64,000 nt of DNA, taken from contig NC_045131.1 in NCBI RefSeq assembly GCF_007655135.1, positions 13,004,001-13,068,000 on the forward strand, given 5' to 3'. The notes beneath the pieces are model-generated. The model had not been told where the DNA came from and searched no databases. It saw only the letters and a program-made list of their open reading frames with translations. The number at the start of each line of letters is the position of its first letter. The first letter of the stretch is position 1. The DNA comes from Punica granatum (lineage: Eukaryota; Streptophyta; Magnoliopsida; Myrtales; Lythraceae). Below, piece by piece: positions 48,130 to 60,790 of the stretch. Position numbers and translations under genes: made by a program.

Positions 48130-48393
48130 ATATCTATTATTATTAATATTATTATTATTATCGATACTGAGGATATTCAGACTTCACCCTACTAATCTCA
48201 CAGTCTACGTGAACACACCGCAAGCCCATGGGACAAGTAAGTTTGGCCATAGGCCGTGCAGGTGGACCAATAGAGAGTATTCTCCTACATAGCATCTGGG
48301 ACGTGATTTGAATCTGGAACTTTTTCTTATTCGTCATACCCTTTAACCACCAGGCCAACCATATTAAATTTATGTCTATATCTATTATTATTA
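48130..48393 (-). mobile_element. tRNA-derived SINE with 16-bp target duplication
   Basis: The body (48146-48377) reads on the minus strand. Near its right end is a tRNA-like head with an A-box region TGGTGGTTAAAGG and a B-box-like GATTCAAATC about 30 bases on. The tail ends in AT-rich triplets. The direct repeat ATATCTATTATTATTA flanks it at 48130-48145 and 48378-48393. Such elements are transcribed by RNA polymerase III and mobilised by LINE proteins. Confidence 0.78.
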
Positions 48394-51148
48394 TAAAGGA
48401 AGAAGGTTTTTTTTTTGGTGTAACTTTCATTTTCTTAAATTACCAATAGCATATTATGCCGAATTAATTACAATCACAAGATTTAAAAACAAGCTAATAT
48501 CTATGTTACTCACTTTTTTCGACGTGAAATCTGATGTTTGGAAATCCAATTGGGTCCTAAATAATATCTAACATGAAATTTCTATATCCATAAGGACCTG
48601 TCTATCGAACTTATAATTTTGACGTTCTCTTTCTCTCTTCCAATTATCTCTCCCATGTTCCATCTTCCTCTCTTTTCTCATCTACCAGAGCACCTTCCTG
48701 TCAGAATATCTAATTTTTCCTACACTAATTTTATTTATTTTTATTTTTCAATTTAACATTTATGTCTTAATCTCAAAAAGATATAAGAAATTGTTATTAT
48801 ATTAAAATAGCTTAATCTATGGTAAGATAATACCTTCAAAGTTCAAACCTTATAAAAAATTTATCCAAAACCGTACATAGCGAATACATATCATATCTAT
48901 GTAGTATATCTATGCAATAAATTGGGAAAAAAAATTGAGATAGCTTTCCTTCTCCCAAAAAATTTCCATTAGATGAAAGATATAATTATATATACAACAA
49001 TGAACTACTGAATTAATATTCATTTCTTTTTCTTCCTTTTCACTCGCCCACTCTCTCCCACTCTACGCCACAAGCAACCGTCTCAGTCTTTTCTTCCTTC
49101 AAAATTTTTAATCGTCATAGTAAACTATTAAGAATTGGTGTTTACAAAATAATAATAATAATAATAATAAGAGCATGAACCAGGATCTTATTCATATGTT
49201 CTTATTTATTTATACATTTAAATTAACTTTATAGTCAATATATTTAATTAAATTTCACGCGTGGAACACGTCTAGGGAAAAAAAAAGAAAAAAAGAAAAC
49301 GGTATCGGGAAAGTAGAGAATTTATTATATATGTGTATGTATGTATATAAATAAAAGCTGGAGGCTGCTTTTCATTTTTCTTTTGGTAGCATGCATCATG
49401 GGCAGAGGGCATTAAAGCACAAAAAAGATACAAAATCTGGTGCGGTTGGCCTTGTGCAGTTTGCGAAATTGGAGTAAAGTTCAAGAAAGCTCCAAGACAC
49501 AAACTCTTTTTATCTTCTTTTTTAATCAACTTTCTTTTTTTTTTTAATTAGATGATGATGAGTGATGATTAATGATATGCATCCTCCAAAAAATTTCAAT
49601 GGATGAGTTATTTATTTACTTCTTCTATCTCAGATGTATTCGCAAGTTGTTCAACTGAGTGATTGCTAAATTTTTTGTTGAGAAAAAAGGTTCGTACAAA
49701 GTATCGGCGGCGGCTTTTGACAAACTAAACGTACGTGCCGTGATTCGCGTGACAACATTTCGAGGTCAGCCAGACAATGATTCGAGACTGCTGTTCTGTG
49801 ATTCAATTTTGAGAAAAGATCAATGGAATCCTATGTGACTCATGAGGAATTTGGGAAATTACCACCCCATACACAATAGGACCACTCTCAAGTCATTGGG
49901 TCATTTTTTCCTCCATATATAATTGGAGAGCATATATGTATCGAGAGGATCCAATGCAAACGCCCACGACAATTCTGATTACATTGGTGTGATCGGACAA
50001 TTCACTTCATGGGCCAAAAGCCCAAATATCGTGGGCTGGGTACTCGTCCTGGCCCATGCTTGCCTCCTACATCGTTACTCTTCAATTAGTCATACGAACT
50101 GGTAGTTCAAACCCTTTTCCTTCCAGTTATAAGAAAGATTTATCGGATGTCTCCCAAGAGATGTAAGAAGTTTATGGTTATAGTAGATATTGAGGAAAAA
50201 TAAAGGATACTAGAGTTTAACTCGTCATAATAGAATTTAAAGTCGTAATAAAATTTAAAATCTCTTAATTCATGTCCTTAAACCGTGTAGTTTGACTTTT
50301 GGAAAGGTTCGAGTTCGAAGCTTACCATATCTGAACACCATGTAGACCAATTCATCATTGCTCTACCAACTACTATTTAAGAATTTGCCTGAGAAAAGGG
50401 TTAAGCATTGCTGGAGCTCAATTCACATAAAAAAGTAAACTAAAGATAATTTAAATTTAATTTTTATTAATGGAACTTTTTTAAAATTATATAGTAGACT
50501 CGTGGATCTAATAAAGAGGTACAAAATGTTCTACGATAAGTATCGAACTTGATACATTTGGGTTACCAAGAGAAAGCATGCACCATCTGTTATACGAGAA
50601 GGTCTTGTATACAATAGTGGTACCACGTGGGATTATGTTACATGACACATAAAATATATTATTTTTACCAACAATGAATTAATTTTGTCAACAATAAATT
50701 TTTTCTATTTTTATTGACATACTAAAAATCAAAATAACAAATTTCTTATGGCATTGCAATGTTGGACCACTATTTCATACGAGACTTTCTCATGTTCTAC
50801 ACCTTTTCTATTTTTATTAATGGATTTTTTATATCTACCTATTTCATCCTTCCTATTACTTACTAAATCTATGATCTCCTGTGCATCCTAAAGTTTCAAC
50901 GCTGATTGATATAAGCTACATTTATATGTCCAGTACAAGTTTTAACAATCTTTAAATCATTGGATTGATTTAAGAGATCCGGTACATATTTTTATTAAGT
51001 AAGACCTCGATTTTGAGTCTTGTAAATAGAAAAAAAAATTCATTATTGAAAGATCTTTATATGTTAATAGGCCAACTAGGCTCAAACATACATATTTGAC
51101 TTGTAGATACCCAGCGATGTACACTGATTCTTTTTTGTTGACAATTAA
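48394..51148. other. AT-rich intergenic DNA with repeat relics
   Basis: No supported gene. Contains an (AAT)n run near 49150-49170. Near 50997-51060 a segment (AAGTAAGACCTCG, then CTTGTAAATAGAAAA) is shared with 63835-63890 and probably comes from a SINE family. Confidence 0.5.
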
Positions 51149-51388
51149 GAGTGTGTTTGTTTTTTAAAAAATTTTTAACTCAACTCCACTAATTTTCAAT
51201 TCAACAACATAATTATTACATTTTTTAATTTTTAATTTTTTTAATCATTCAATTCAATTTTTAATATTAAATTATCTCAACTATTTATTACTTTTTCACA
51301 CTTTTTTTTCATAATTCAATAATACAATCATTACAAACCAATTAAAACCAAAACTCAACTCAATTCAACTCCAAATCCAAACACACTC
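51149..51388. mobile_element. MITE of the GTTTGGTTTT family, copy 5
   Basis: The 240-bp element has perfect 11-bp inverted ends, GAGTGTGTTTG and CAAACACACTC, around the family core (TTTTCAATTCAACA, AACTCAACTCAATTC). It is the best preserved member in the window. Confidence 0.72.
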
Positions 51389-51794
51389 CAAGTGGTTTTC
51401 AATATGCATGGCTAAGCAACCTTCCGATCGGAGGAAATAACGTTAATCTTTACTTTCTATTATAAGAAGAAGGCTAGGAAATGAGAAAGAAAGGATCTAG
51501 TAATCCATCTTATGTTTAAGAGTATCACTGTACTAACTCCTCGCTCTAATTAATTTTATCTCCGGTCTAAAAAATCATCTTTCCACTCATCTATACAAAT
51601 TATTACTATTAATATATATTAATAATTAAATTTGGTCTTGAGAGTTAGCTCAAGCCTTGTCTCCGAAGTTTCTACGGTCGGGATATTTTTCACCCCGCCG
51701 AGTCTCTCTACCCTCGAATGGTAATCATCAACGAATCTCATAGGACTATGAACACATATACCATTGCAGATAGGCCTTCACATCTAGATAGATT

Positions 51795-52105
51795 AGGTTT
51801 TGTTTTTTTTGTTTTTAAATAATAACTCAACTTTACTCAACTCAATTCTATTTTTTCTCATATTCAACAATAAGATCAATACTAATTTTTCTTTTTATTC
51901 CATTTAATAATAATTTCTCACTTATACTTTTTCCTAACTATTTTTATAATCAATTTTTAATAATAAATTTCTTATTTACTTTTATATCTACATACATACA
52001 TATATATTATCACACCTTAATATATTTTATCAGCACTTACAGTCATTACACAAAATCAAGTTGAGTTGGACCACGAATCCAACTCGAAAACCAAATACTA
52101 GCTTA
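51795..52105. mobile_element. MITE of the GTTTGGTTTT family, copy 6
   Basis: The left end GGTTTTGTTTTTTTTG and right end ACTCGAAAACCAAATACTAGC are an imperfect inverted pair. The core matches copy 4 on either side of its nested elements (TTTAATAATAATT, CACTTATACTTTTT, ACATACATATATATT). Confidence 0.55.
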
Positions 52106-52534
52106 CGCATTGTCGAGTTTAGCGTACTCATGAGAATTACTTCCCACGGTGTCCCATGTTGAGTAGAAAATATTCCTAAGACGAAGGTCTGAGTAAGCGT
52201 CAAGGTGTTTTCGCCCCCAACCTGAACCGAACCAACCACTCCGACCCAACTGCCGCCCTCTGACCCGGCCGTTTGTCTCTTGTCTTCCCGCGTTTACTCC
52301 ATCAACGGACATTCATCACTCATCAATCAATTTATTTATTCCTTTCGTCTCCTCCTCTCCAACTCCACACACCCTCTCTCTCTCTCTCTCTCTGTCTGGA
52401 AAAAAAAATTAAAAAAATCCTATTCCTTACTTGCCCACCTCTCCATCCATGACTGGTTCAACTCCGCAGCTCCACCTTCACGCCCATTCCAATCCAATTA
52501 ATCACAATCCTGTGTTCTTCTTCTCACCTCAACC

Positions 52535-55500
52535 ATGTCTCCTCTCCATCACCTCCTCATCCTCTTCTTCCTGTCCCTGCTCTCCGGCGCTCTCTCCCAG
52601 CCGCAACCTCCCAAAGGTTCGTAACAACCCGATCCTCCTCCTCATCGCTTGCAGCGCAAGTTTCGCTTATTGATATTTGCCCAGTCCGCGTATTATCTAC
52701 AGTTAGGATTGTCAACTAATCGGGTGTTCGGTTAAATGTCGAGGTTCTTGGAAAAGTCTGATCACGATGACCGGTGTGTGTCGGGATTGACAGGGAAGTT
52801 TAGGACAGGAGAATCTAACAAATTAATTCTCTTACAGGGACCCTGATCGACTGTGGCGCCACGTCAGCATCCATCGTCGACGGCCGCCAATGGCTGCCGG
52901 ATGCAGGCTTCACCTCGTCGGGCGCCCCGAGGATCGTTGCACCGGTCGCACTCCCGACCCACCTGCCGCCCCTGGTCCTCTCCACGGTCCAGTCGTTCCC
53001 TCTCCAGAACAATCTCCACCGCAAGTTCTGCTACACCGTCAACACGACCCGCGGGGTCAAGTACATGGTCAGGTCAACCTACTTCTACGGTGGGGCCAAC
53101 CACGGCCGGCCTGTCCCGCCGGTCTTCGATCAGATGGTGGATGGGACCCTGTGGAGCATGGTCAACACCACGGAGGATTACGCCGGGAGCATGTTCTCTT
53201 ACTATGAGGGAATCTTCCCGGCTAGGGGGAAGACCATGAGCTTCTGCATCGGGGCTAATTCTTACACCGACTCCGACCCGTTCATATCAGCCTTGGAGTT
53301 CATCCAGCTAGGGGATTCCTTATATAATTCGACTGATTTCGGGAATTACTCACTGAGTCTGGTGGCGAGGGATGCTTTTGGGTCCCGGCAAATGGTTATC
53401 CGGTAAGTAGTTCTGCAGTCCTGTAATTCGATTGCCTATGTTGCTAATGATGACAGAGATTATCGAGAATGGTTCTCTTGTGCTTGTCTGATGAAGAAGC
53501 CGCAATTTTTTAGTTTGTAACTGAAGAAGTATGATTGTTAATTCTGGTAGCTATTATCACTCGTGTTCTGCTCACAAATATTTGTTCGATCTGATCATCA
53601 ATCTATTAGAATGTCATGTTCGTGTCGTAATATAAATCTGATCTTTTATCGACTGTAGGAATGGCAAAATTGCATCAATGTTGGATTACTCCTTAACGAT
53701 TTTCAATCTTGTTTGGTAGAAAATCCTTACCAGGATACATCGTTAAAGGATTTATCTGCCTAGCAAATTCTTGGCTCGAAATTTATTGTTATGCGACCAA
53801 TACGAACTACTTACTTTATCGGCTTAGTGAATCTTACAGGGTCTAAATAGGAATCTCTTCTTGTTCAAGTTGCTTGATTGATTGTTCTGCTGTATAGTTC
53901 CGAGCCTGCACGACGCACAAAGTCGAAAGTTTCTGCCTTTTAAATACTTCCTTCCATTCTTTGTCTGATCTAAATTTTCTATATCTTCAGATATCCCGAT
54001 GATCAGTTCGACCGGTATTGGCATTCCTTCGGGCAAAACTATTCCACCGAAACGTACAACAGAAATGCATCTGTGTCCGGGATCTGGAACCTTCCTCCAT
54101 TGAAGGTCTTCGAGGCACAGCTAACAACGCCTCCGGCCCAACCAATGGAGTTCCAGTGGCCTCCATTTTCCCTTCAAAATGCAACATACTACATCGCCCT
54201 TTACCTTGCAGATGACCTTGAATCATCATCGGATGGAAGTCCGAGAAGAGTCGTTGATATCGCCATAAATGATGTGCCCTATTACGGAAACTTGACTGTT
54301 ACTTCTGCTGGTGTCACCGTGTTTGCTTCTAGGTGGCCTTTGAGTGGCCTTACCACGCTAAAAGTGACACCCGCTGATGGTTCGAGGCTCGGGCCTCTGA
54401 TCAATGCTGGAGAGATTTTTCAGGTGCTGCCACTTGGACGGAGAACTCACACGAGAGATGGTATGCTTCTCGAAAATCTCTTATTGCAGGCTGCAACTAA
54501 CATTACCCAATTGCTAGATTGGCACCGAGAGACCGATTGAATAGATATATCGAATCGACAGAATCTGGCAATGTTAGATCTGTTGTTCTCGCTGCCATCT
54601 TTTGATCAACATGTCGACATTGTGACCCGAAAAACTGCTTCTCTGCTCATTTTCTGTACATATTCTCTGGCAGTGATTGCTCTGGAAAGAGTTAAGAACA
54701 GTTTCCAAAACCCACCACAAGATTGGAGCGGTGATCCTTGTTTGCCTCGGCAGTACTCGTGGACAGGAGTTACCTGCTCAGAAGGCCGCCGAGTTCGTGT
54801 TGTTGCTCTGTGAGTCTTCCAGACCTTTCTTTATGATCTCATCATCTATCTTCAAATTGTAATTTTCTCAACTGACTTCTCTCTATTTTTCTCCAATCCC
54901 ACAGTAACCTGACCGGCATGGGTCTTTCAGGCTCGCTATCCCATTCCCTCGCTGATTTAACTGCATTAACTAGCATGTAAGTCAGTCGGCCGAATTGAAC
55001 CCCACAATGATAATGATCTTTGGAAGTACAAAAGTTTTGATTCGAAGTCTTCTGTTCTGTTTACAGCGCGCTTGGAAACAACCATCTATCGGGTACCATT
55101 CCTGATCTCAGTTCATTGAAGGGACTGCAGATAGTGTAAGTTCTCTCTTTGTATCATTGACAAGTTCCATTCGATGCCTATCACTGCCTGGCTCCGAACC
55201 ATAGGCTGCAACTTCTTTTTAAGATGTAACCCGATTTTTCTTTTACACTCTGAAGGCATTTGAATGACAATCAGCTGACTGGAAGGATTCCATCATCCCT
55301 CGGGACCATCAGCGGCTTGCATGAACTGTGAGTTCTTTCGTTGCTTTTCTTCTATTCTCCTTCACTTGTTTCATTGCCGTCCATTACTTCACTCCGTTCA
55401 CTTTGCAATTGCTTCAGATTATTGAAAGCTTGAAAGTTAATGAATGCTTACATCTTAATCTTTCCTTGAACTGTTCCCAAGTTCCCGTCAGTTTTCTACA

Positions 55501-55859
55501 TCCTGCTGGATAGAATGATCATATGACAGCATGACTGAACAAATAGCTGGATCAAATAAATATCAATATGCACTGTTCTGTGAAATGATGGACGACAGAA
55601 CTGCAACCTGCCTGTCTCGCTCGTCGTCACATGTCTTGACATTTCCCTGCTCGTGTTGCAGATTCTTGCAAAACAATAATCTGGCTGGCCCAGTACCGGA
55701 TGCCCTTATCGGAAAGCCTGGACTGAACCTCAGGTAAGTCTGTTGTCTTTACGTGAGCACATCGTTCAGTGTGCATTCTCGAACATCTCCAGAGCTTATT
55801 GTTCGTTGAATTCCAGGTTTCATGGAAACAACGTCACATCTTCTACACCTGCACGATAA
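52535..55859 (+). CDS. Secreted malectin-like domain/LRR protein
   Basis: Nine exons (52535-52616, 52838-53402, 53991-54460, 54674-54809, 54905-54976, 55067-55135, 55256-55327, 55662-55733, 55817-55859) total 1581 bases and give 526 residues. A signal peptide (1 to about 21, leucine-rich) precedes a malectin-like, di-glucose-binding fold (about 28-370, with IDCG, FYGGANHGRP, YYEGIFPARG). An LRR N-terminal cap follows (QDWSGDPCLP, YSWTGVTC) and then about five LRRs coded by 69-72-base exons in one phase, the usual LRR exon pattern. No transmembrane helix or kinase follows, so it should be extracellular. It resembles Arabidopsis At1g25570, a di-glucose-binding LRR protein, and the extracellular half of malectin-type receptor kinases. 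A role in cell-wall sensing is inference. The C terminus ends abruptly at NVTSSTPAR. Confidence 0.9.
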
Positions 55860-56659
55860 TTAAAGGAAAACATAAAAAAGAAATGGATGGAGCTGCTGTA
55901 AATTACTGCTGCAATATCAGTTGGATAAATTTTCTTGGCGGTTTTGTTGGTTCCTGCAATGGAGTTGCATAGCAGTGCGAGCATTTTGGACTACTACTCA
56001 TTCTTTCTCGATCACCCGATTAAATTATAACTTTGCTTCTAAAATTGATTTCGTTGTACATTCATTCGTTCTGTAAAAGGGCGTCATGTATTTCTCTTCT
56101 TTCCTCCTCTTTTTGTGTAATGACAACATATAGTTTTGCGATTTGCATATAAATGTGAAGTATCTTTGATTTTACCTTTTGCTGTCCCTGAATGGATTCT
56201 TCAGACAACTTTCTCATATTCACTGTTCCGTCTTCGGAAAGTTACACTGAGTGTCTCGTTCACAATTACATGAAACAAAATGCATTATCATCAACATAAC
56301 AAAGACGGACGAAACAAAAGATGTCTAGTTCCGGGATTCGGATGGAGAGATAGATAGCCTCCACCTTAAGTTGTTAACAGCTATTGGAATGGATCGGAAG
56401 TTCAGTACACACGAAATTTAAGAGAACAAATCGAGATTTTCTAAACAAAAGTTAATCCGGCGAACAGTTGTTTCACAAGAGAACCGCACCGAACTGCAGA
56501 GAACCGTAGAACGAGAAGATCCCATACATCAGAGCTTAGTTGAATCACAGTTGGGGAGGGAAACAATATGCAAAAATTGGAGACAAAAAGATATTAACAT
56601 ATCTAAACACATAATTTGTCTAAGGAACTTTTGTGAACAACTTTTCTTCCACAACTCTT
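55860..56659. other. Shared 3' region of two convergent genes
   Basis: Holds the presumed 3' UTRs of the LRR gene (plus) and the DUF1645 gene (minus). The small open frame at 55769-55972 overlaps the LRR terminal exon and has no independent support. Confidence 0.5.
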
Positions 56660-57448
56660 TCACCTCTCTACTCTCCCCTTCTTTGTCGGGAACAGAGGAG
56701 GAGGCAGCACATAGTTACTAGTCCCCTTCACAGTACTGCAAATCGGCACGTTGATCATCGGCCTGATCCGTAGCGTCCCCGACCGCGTCCTCTCCAGCCC
56801 CTTCTTCGCCCTCTTGTTCGCGTCCTTGTCCCGCTCGCCCGCACCACCCGAAGCCCCTTCCTTCTTCTCACTGTTCGGGCTGGCCGTGTCGGGTGGGAGC
56901 GGCCGGTTCCTCAGCCTCAGCAGCTCCTTCCACAGGACAGTGCACTTGGGAGGGCGCGGGGACGGGTCGTCGTCCATGAACCACCCGGGCCCGCCCCGGC
57001 CCGGCGCGTCCTTATCGGCAGGCGTGCCCGCAGCCCGACCTTCTCCATCTCGGGCCTCTCCCTGTCCTTCCTCGGGCTCGTCGTCTTCCTCCCCATCGGG
57101 CCCTGGCCTCGTCCTGAGGGTGGCCATGCCCGTGGGCCGGTTTTCGGAGTGGTGGGCCTGCCAGAAGGGGAGGAGCTTCCCCTCGGAGAAGAGCTCGTCC
57201 GCAGTCAATATGTTTGAGTCCAGGCTGGGGTTGGCCGAGAGGAACTCGAAGTCGGACTTCTCGAGATCGGGCCGCTCCGATCTCGCCTTGTTGCGGTTCC
57301 CGAGCGCGCCTAGCTTCGGGGAAATGGAGATGAAGGTGGTGGCGGCGGAGTTGTTCTCATTGGGGTCAGCTGAGAATGAGATTCTTGGGGTTGCATTGGC
57401 TGGATCAATGGATCTGGAAGTTGATTGAATTGTCTCTAAGGACACCAT
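56660..57448 (-). CDS. DUF1645 family protein
   Basis: An intronless gene encodes 262 residues. Conserved DUF1645 features are visible: the DFEFLS segment with LTADELFSEGKLLPFW (about residues 67-95), KCTVLWKELLRLRNRPL (about 168-185), and the C-terminal IRPMINVPIC with LPPLFP-like and KKGRVER ends. The middle is low-complexity and rich in G, D, E and P, and so probably disordered. The family is plant-specific; rice members have been linked to drought tolerance and grain size, but the biochemical role is unknown. The coding region is far GC-richer than its surroundings. The gene converges with the LRR gene about 800 bp away. A TATA box lies about 90 bp upstream and a CT-rich leader separates it from the start. 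Confidence 0.9.
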   Translation of the reverse strand: MVSLETIQSTSRSIDPANATPRISFSADPNENNSAATTFISISPKLGALGNRNKARSERPDLEKSDFEFLSANPSLDSNILTADELFSEGKLLPFWQAHHSENRPTGMATLRTRPGPDGEEDDEPEEGQGEARDGEGRAAGTPADKDAPGRGGPGWFMDDDPSPRPPKCTVLWKELLRLRNRPLPPDTASPNSEKKEGASGGAGERDKDANKRAKKGLERTRSGTLRIRPMINVPICSTVKGTSNYVLPPPLFPTKKGRVER

Positions 57449-57537
57449 CTTTGGTTGGTTAATGAGGTCAAGAGGAAGAGTAATATGGAGAGAGAGAGAG
57501 AGGAGGATGAGAGGAATGGGTGCATGAAAGTTTGTGA

Positions 57538-57544
57538 TTATATA
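57538..57544 (-). promoter_or_regulatory. TATA box of the DUF1645 gene
   Basis: On the minus strand TATATAA lies about 90 bp upstream of the start codon, with a CT-rich leader (57486-57503) between them. Confidence 0.6.
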
Positions 57545-57549
57545 AGGGG

Positions 57550-58976
57550 AGAATGAGAAGGGGTCTTATGATTAGTATTTATTGGCTTTTAATCCTTTGT
57601 CTTGCTATTGTCGGTAAATGTAGGGAGATAGGATCTATGAGGTGGCGGTAATTGACAATTCAGACTGGATATTTACTCCTTGGAGTACGTGAATTTTGTG
57701 GATCGACATACTTGCCCTGAGAGAGGTCGATTTTGTGCTGTCATGCTCATCCTCAATTTGAAATTAAAAGTTCCAATTCAATTTCTCATAGGTGGAGCTT
57801 TCATAAGACTTCTGTATTTCTTATTTTCCCCTGTAATGGGAAAAGAAAGCTTTCTTTTTTTTGGCCAATTTGTTTGGTTCTCGTTATGAAGATACACTTC
57901 TATGAAAGTTTAGAAGGGCTCTGTGAAAAACAAGAGAATTGGGAAAAATTTTCTTGTAAAAATAGAAGAATTGGGAAAGAAAAAACTGGGGAGAGGATCT
58001 ATGGCTCTTTTAAGGTTACGAACAGTGGGTGGTTTTTACAATACTGGAACAGCTTGAGGTAGCATATGAAAACCCCACAATTTAGGAACTAGAGACAAAC
58101 GGATCTTGCAGCCCATGAATTAATTTAATCATAAAATGCAAGGCTTAATTAATTAATATTCCTTCCCCATTTCTTAAAAATAAATAAAAAGTTAAAATAT
58201 ATATTATTGACAAACTTCTTAAAAAAATGTTGAGCGTAATAATTCTAATTTTCAATACGAAATCAAGAAATTTTTTGAGTTTAATTCTCGCCGATATGAA
58301 TTTTCTTTTTTCCATTTTTTTTACCCTTCTATTAGGCCTAGATGAGTGAGTCTTCCTTGAATGATAGTATGGGAATATTAATTAATTATAGTTCCATTCC
58401 ATTTCTTCAATGGCTGGATATAATACACAGTTATTTCTGACCTTTAATCAAGTTTCATGGTCACCTTAATGCAATGTCATCCATCAAAATACATCCGCAA
58501 TAAATAGTTGAAAATCATACTTATGCCTGTGAGCCGATATTAAACTTAAACTATCACACGCACATCATGGTAATAAATTCATTTGGTTTGGCAAAGCTTG
58601 TAGAGATGACACTTTGAAAAGTAACATAATAAGCATGCCTTGAGCAAAATCATTTGGTATATAAAATAAAATACGAAGAGTTGGTCGTTTGACTATTGGG
58701 ATGGGAGCATGAATTGTTGGAGTCATATATTGGCATGTGCTCACATGGAACTAATTTCATGCCATGTGATGGCCAGTCCGAAGCTGAGAATATAACCCAC
58801 TCTCAAAAAAAATAAAACATCTCCCAGATGACCAAGTTGCCCTTTGTCTCCTTCGGGTAATGACTTGGTCTACATACATCTTTCCATGGGCAGTCTTGGC
58901 ATTTCGACAAAGTCGACGATGCTCTATATCATGTTCAATACTCGAAAAACTACAACAAAGATTTACAGGCAGGCAG

Positions 58977-59023
<47 letters not shown>

Positions 59024-60754
59024 TATGTAATCTGCATGCGTGCATGAGTGATTCAAAGAGGTAATAAATACGATGTCTTTTTTATTTTCTCGTAGTGATT
59101 AAATGACCACATCGAGATAATATATACACTATATTATATAGAAAATACTGCCTCTTTTAAAGTGGTTTTTTAACTTTTCTTTCCAGTTTATCCTCGCGTA
59201 AAAAACTACTTACTTGATTATTAAAATTGAAAGAAAAAGATTTAAAAAAGTAATAATTTTGTTTATGAATTGTTTAAAGAATTGAGTGGAGTGGAGTGAA
59301 GTAAAATTTCACTCTAAAACCGAACACAACGTTGAATGTTCCTATATTTGAGACTCCCGTCTCTTCTTTTTATTCTTCTTTTATGCAACGTATGATTTTT
59401 TTTCTTTCCCTTCTTGGGTTGGGTTCTAGTCAAGGGATATATTAAAGGCAACCATGACATCTCTGGGTATTATACCTCAATGTTAGAGTTTCTGTTGAAA
59501 CCGAGTAACAATATTGCGGAGAATTCTCTATCCTTAAAAAAATTTCTTGAAAACATCTTGCCTAAAATTCCAATTTTCAAATATTTTCTGCTTTCCTATT
59601 CTTCAAGTGTTCATTAACTTTGAATTCTTTTTTTGAATGTTTCATAACAAGTGAATTTCTCCAATTTGCAGGTTCAATCTACTCATACTATATATACCTT
59701 TAAAGTTTCCAAGAGACATGAAAATTTATTTGAACTTCCTTCCTCTTTCTCTCTAAAATTGATCTCCCAAAAATAATTTATGGAGCAATCTTAGGAGATT
59801 CTCGTTTTTGTTGCTAGAAAATCTCACGGCTTGTTTTCCTATAATTCGAGGGTATTTCATCTATTATATATGAAATATCCATTTCATTCTAATACATTGG
59901 TTCTTTGTATGCCACTAATAGGGATTTTTGCATATGGTTCCTGAGTAACCATTTAGCTATTGTCTCTCATAGGTTTCTACCTTTTTCACCCTTTTTGCCA
60001 GTGCTATCCTAGATTTCTCCCTATGTTTAGAAATATTATTTGTTGTCCCTGGTCTTTTGCTTTCTAACTTTTTTCTATACTCTCGATCTTATTTTATTTT
60101 TCTTGTCCTTATGAACTATTTCTTTATAATTTCAGGTAGAGGAAAAAATTTCCACTCCTATTTTATATGTTTATATGATCTTGAACCTTCAATTACCATT
60201 AAAGATAGATCAATAAAAAGATAAGTTGAAATGCACTACGTATTATGTCTTCACCTTGTACATACATATTCTCCAAGTTCGTGCCATAACAACATAACTT
60301 CATTTGATTTCTTTTTCCTTTTTTTTTTCGATTATAAGAAATGAAATAGTTTTCCAATCGTGAACTTTCTCCAATCACAAGACTCACATCTGATGCCTTA
60401 TCTAATAATAACAAGTCTCAACTTACTCAAAACCAACACATGTTAATGAAAAGCCCATTTTAATTCGTAGCCAATTTTTGTGATGCTAGAAATGTATTTA
60501 TTTTTATGGGTGAAATGAAATACTAGAGTGACATATTGAATGAGACTAGCTCTTTTTTGAATATTTATTTCCCTTTAGTCGCAATACGCTTTTAATAAAT
60601 ATTGAATATGCTATGAGAAAGTTCATCCACTTAAAATTGCGGGCAACTTTGGGCATATTATATTGCGATCATGGTACTCTAACTAGAAATATTGGAAATT
60701 CAAATTAAGATTAGCAGAGAGAAATATTAGCTTTTACACCATATCAAATATTAA
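57550..60754. other. AT-rich intergenic DNA upstream of the DUF1645 gene
   Basis: No supported gene. Contains an (AT)n(GT)n microsatellite at 58977-59020. A block near 59270-59330 (GAGTGGAGTGGAGTG, CTAAAACCGAACACAACG) may be a relic of the GTTTGGTTTT MITE family. Confidence 0.5.
58977..59020. repeat. (AT)n(GT)n compound microsatellite
   Basis: An AT run of about seven units is followed directly by a perfect GT run of fifteen units. Compound runs of this kind are usually length-polymorphic. Confidence 0.9.
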
Positions 60755-60790
60755 CTAGTCATGTCACCCGCGCGCTGTATGGATCATTAT
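60755..60790 (-). mobile_element. Helitron-like 3' terminus, reverse orientation
   Basis: On the minus strand CAGCGCGCGGGTGACATGA is followed by CTAG|T. A GC-rich block a few bases before CTAG|T in AT-rich DNA matches the Helitron 3' pattern, although the hairpin is poor. The element would extend to the right; its 5' end was not found. Confidence 0.4.

Noticed and set aside
52853..53239. 128-residue plus-strand open frame in another phase
   Set aside because: It is a shadow of exon 2 of the malectin-like gene, which is GC-rich and open in several frames.
56751..57428. 225-residue plus-strand open frame
   Set aside because: It is the antisense shadow of the GC-rich DUF1645 coding region; it is Ser/Pro-rich with no domain.
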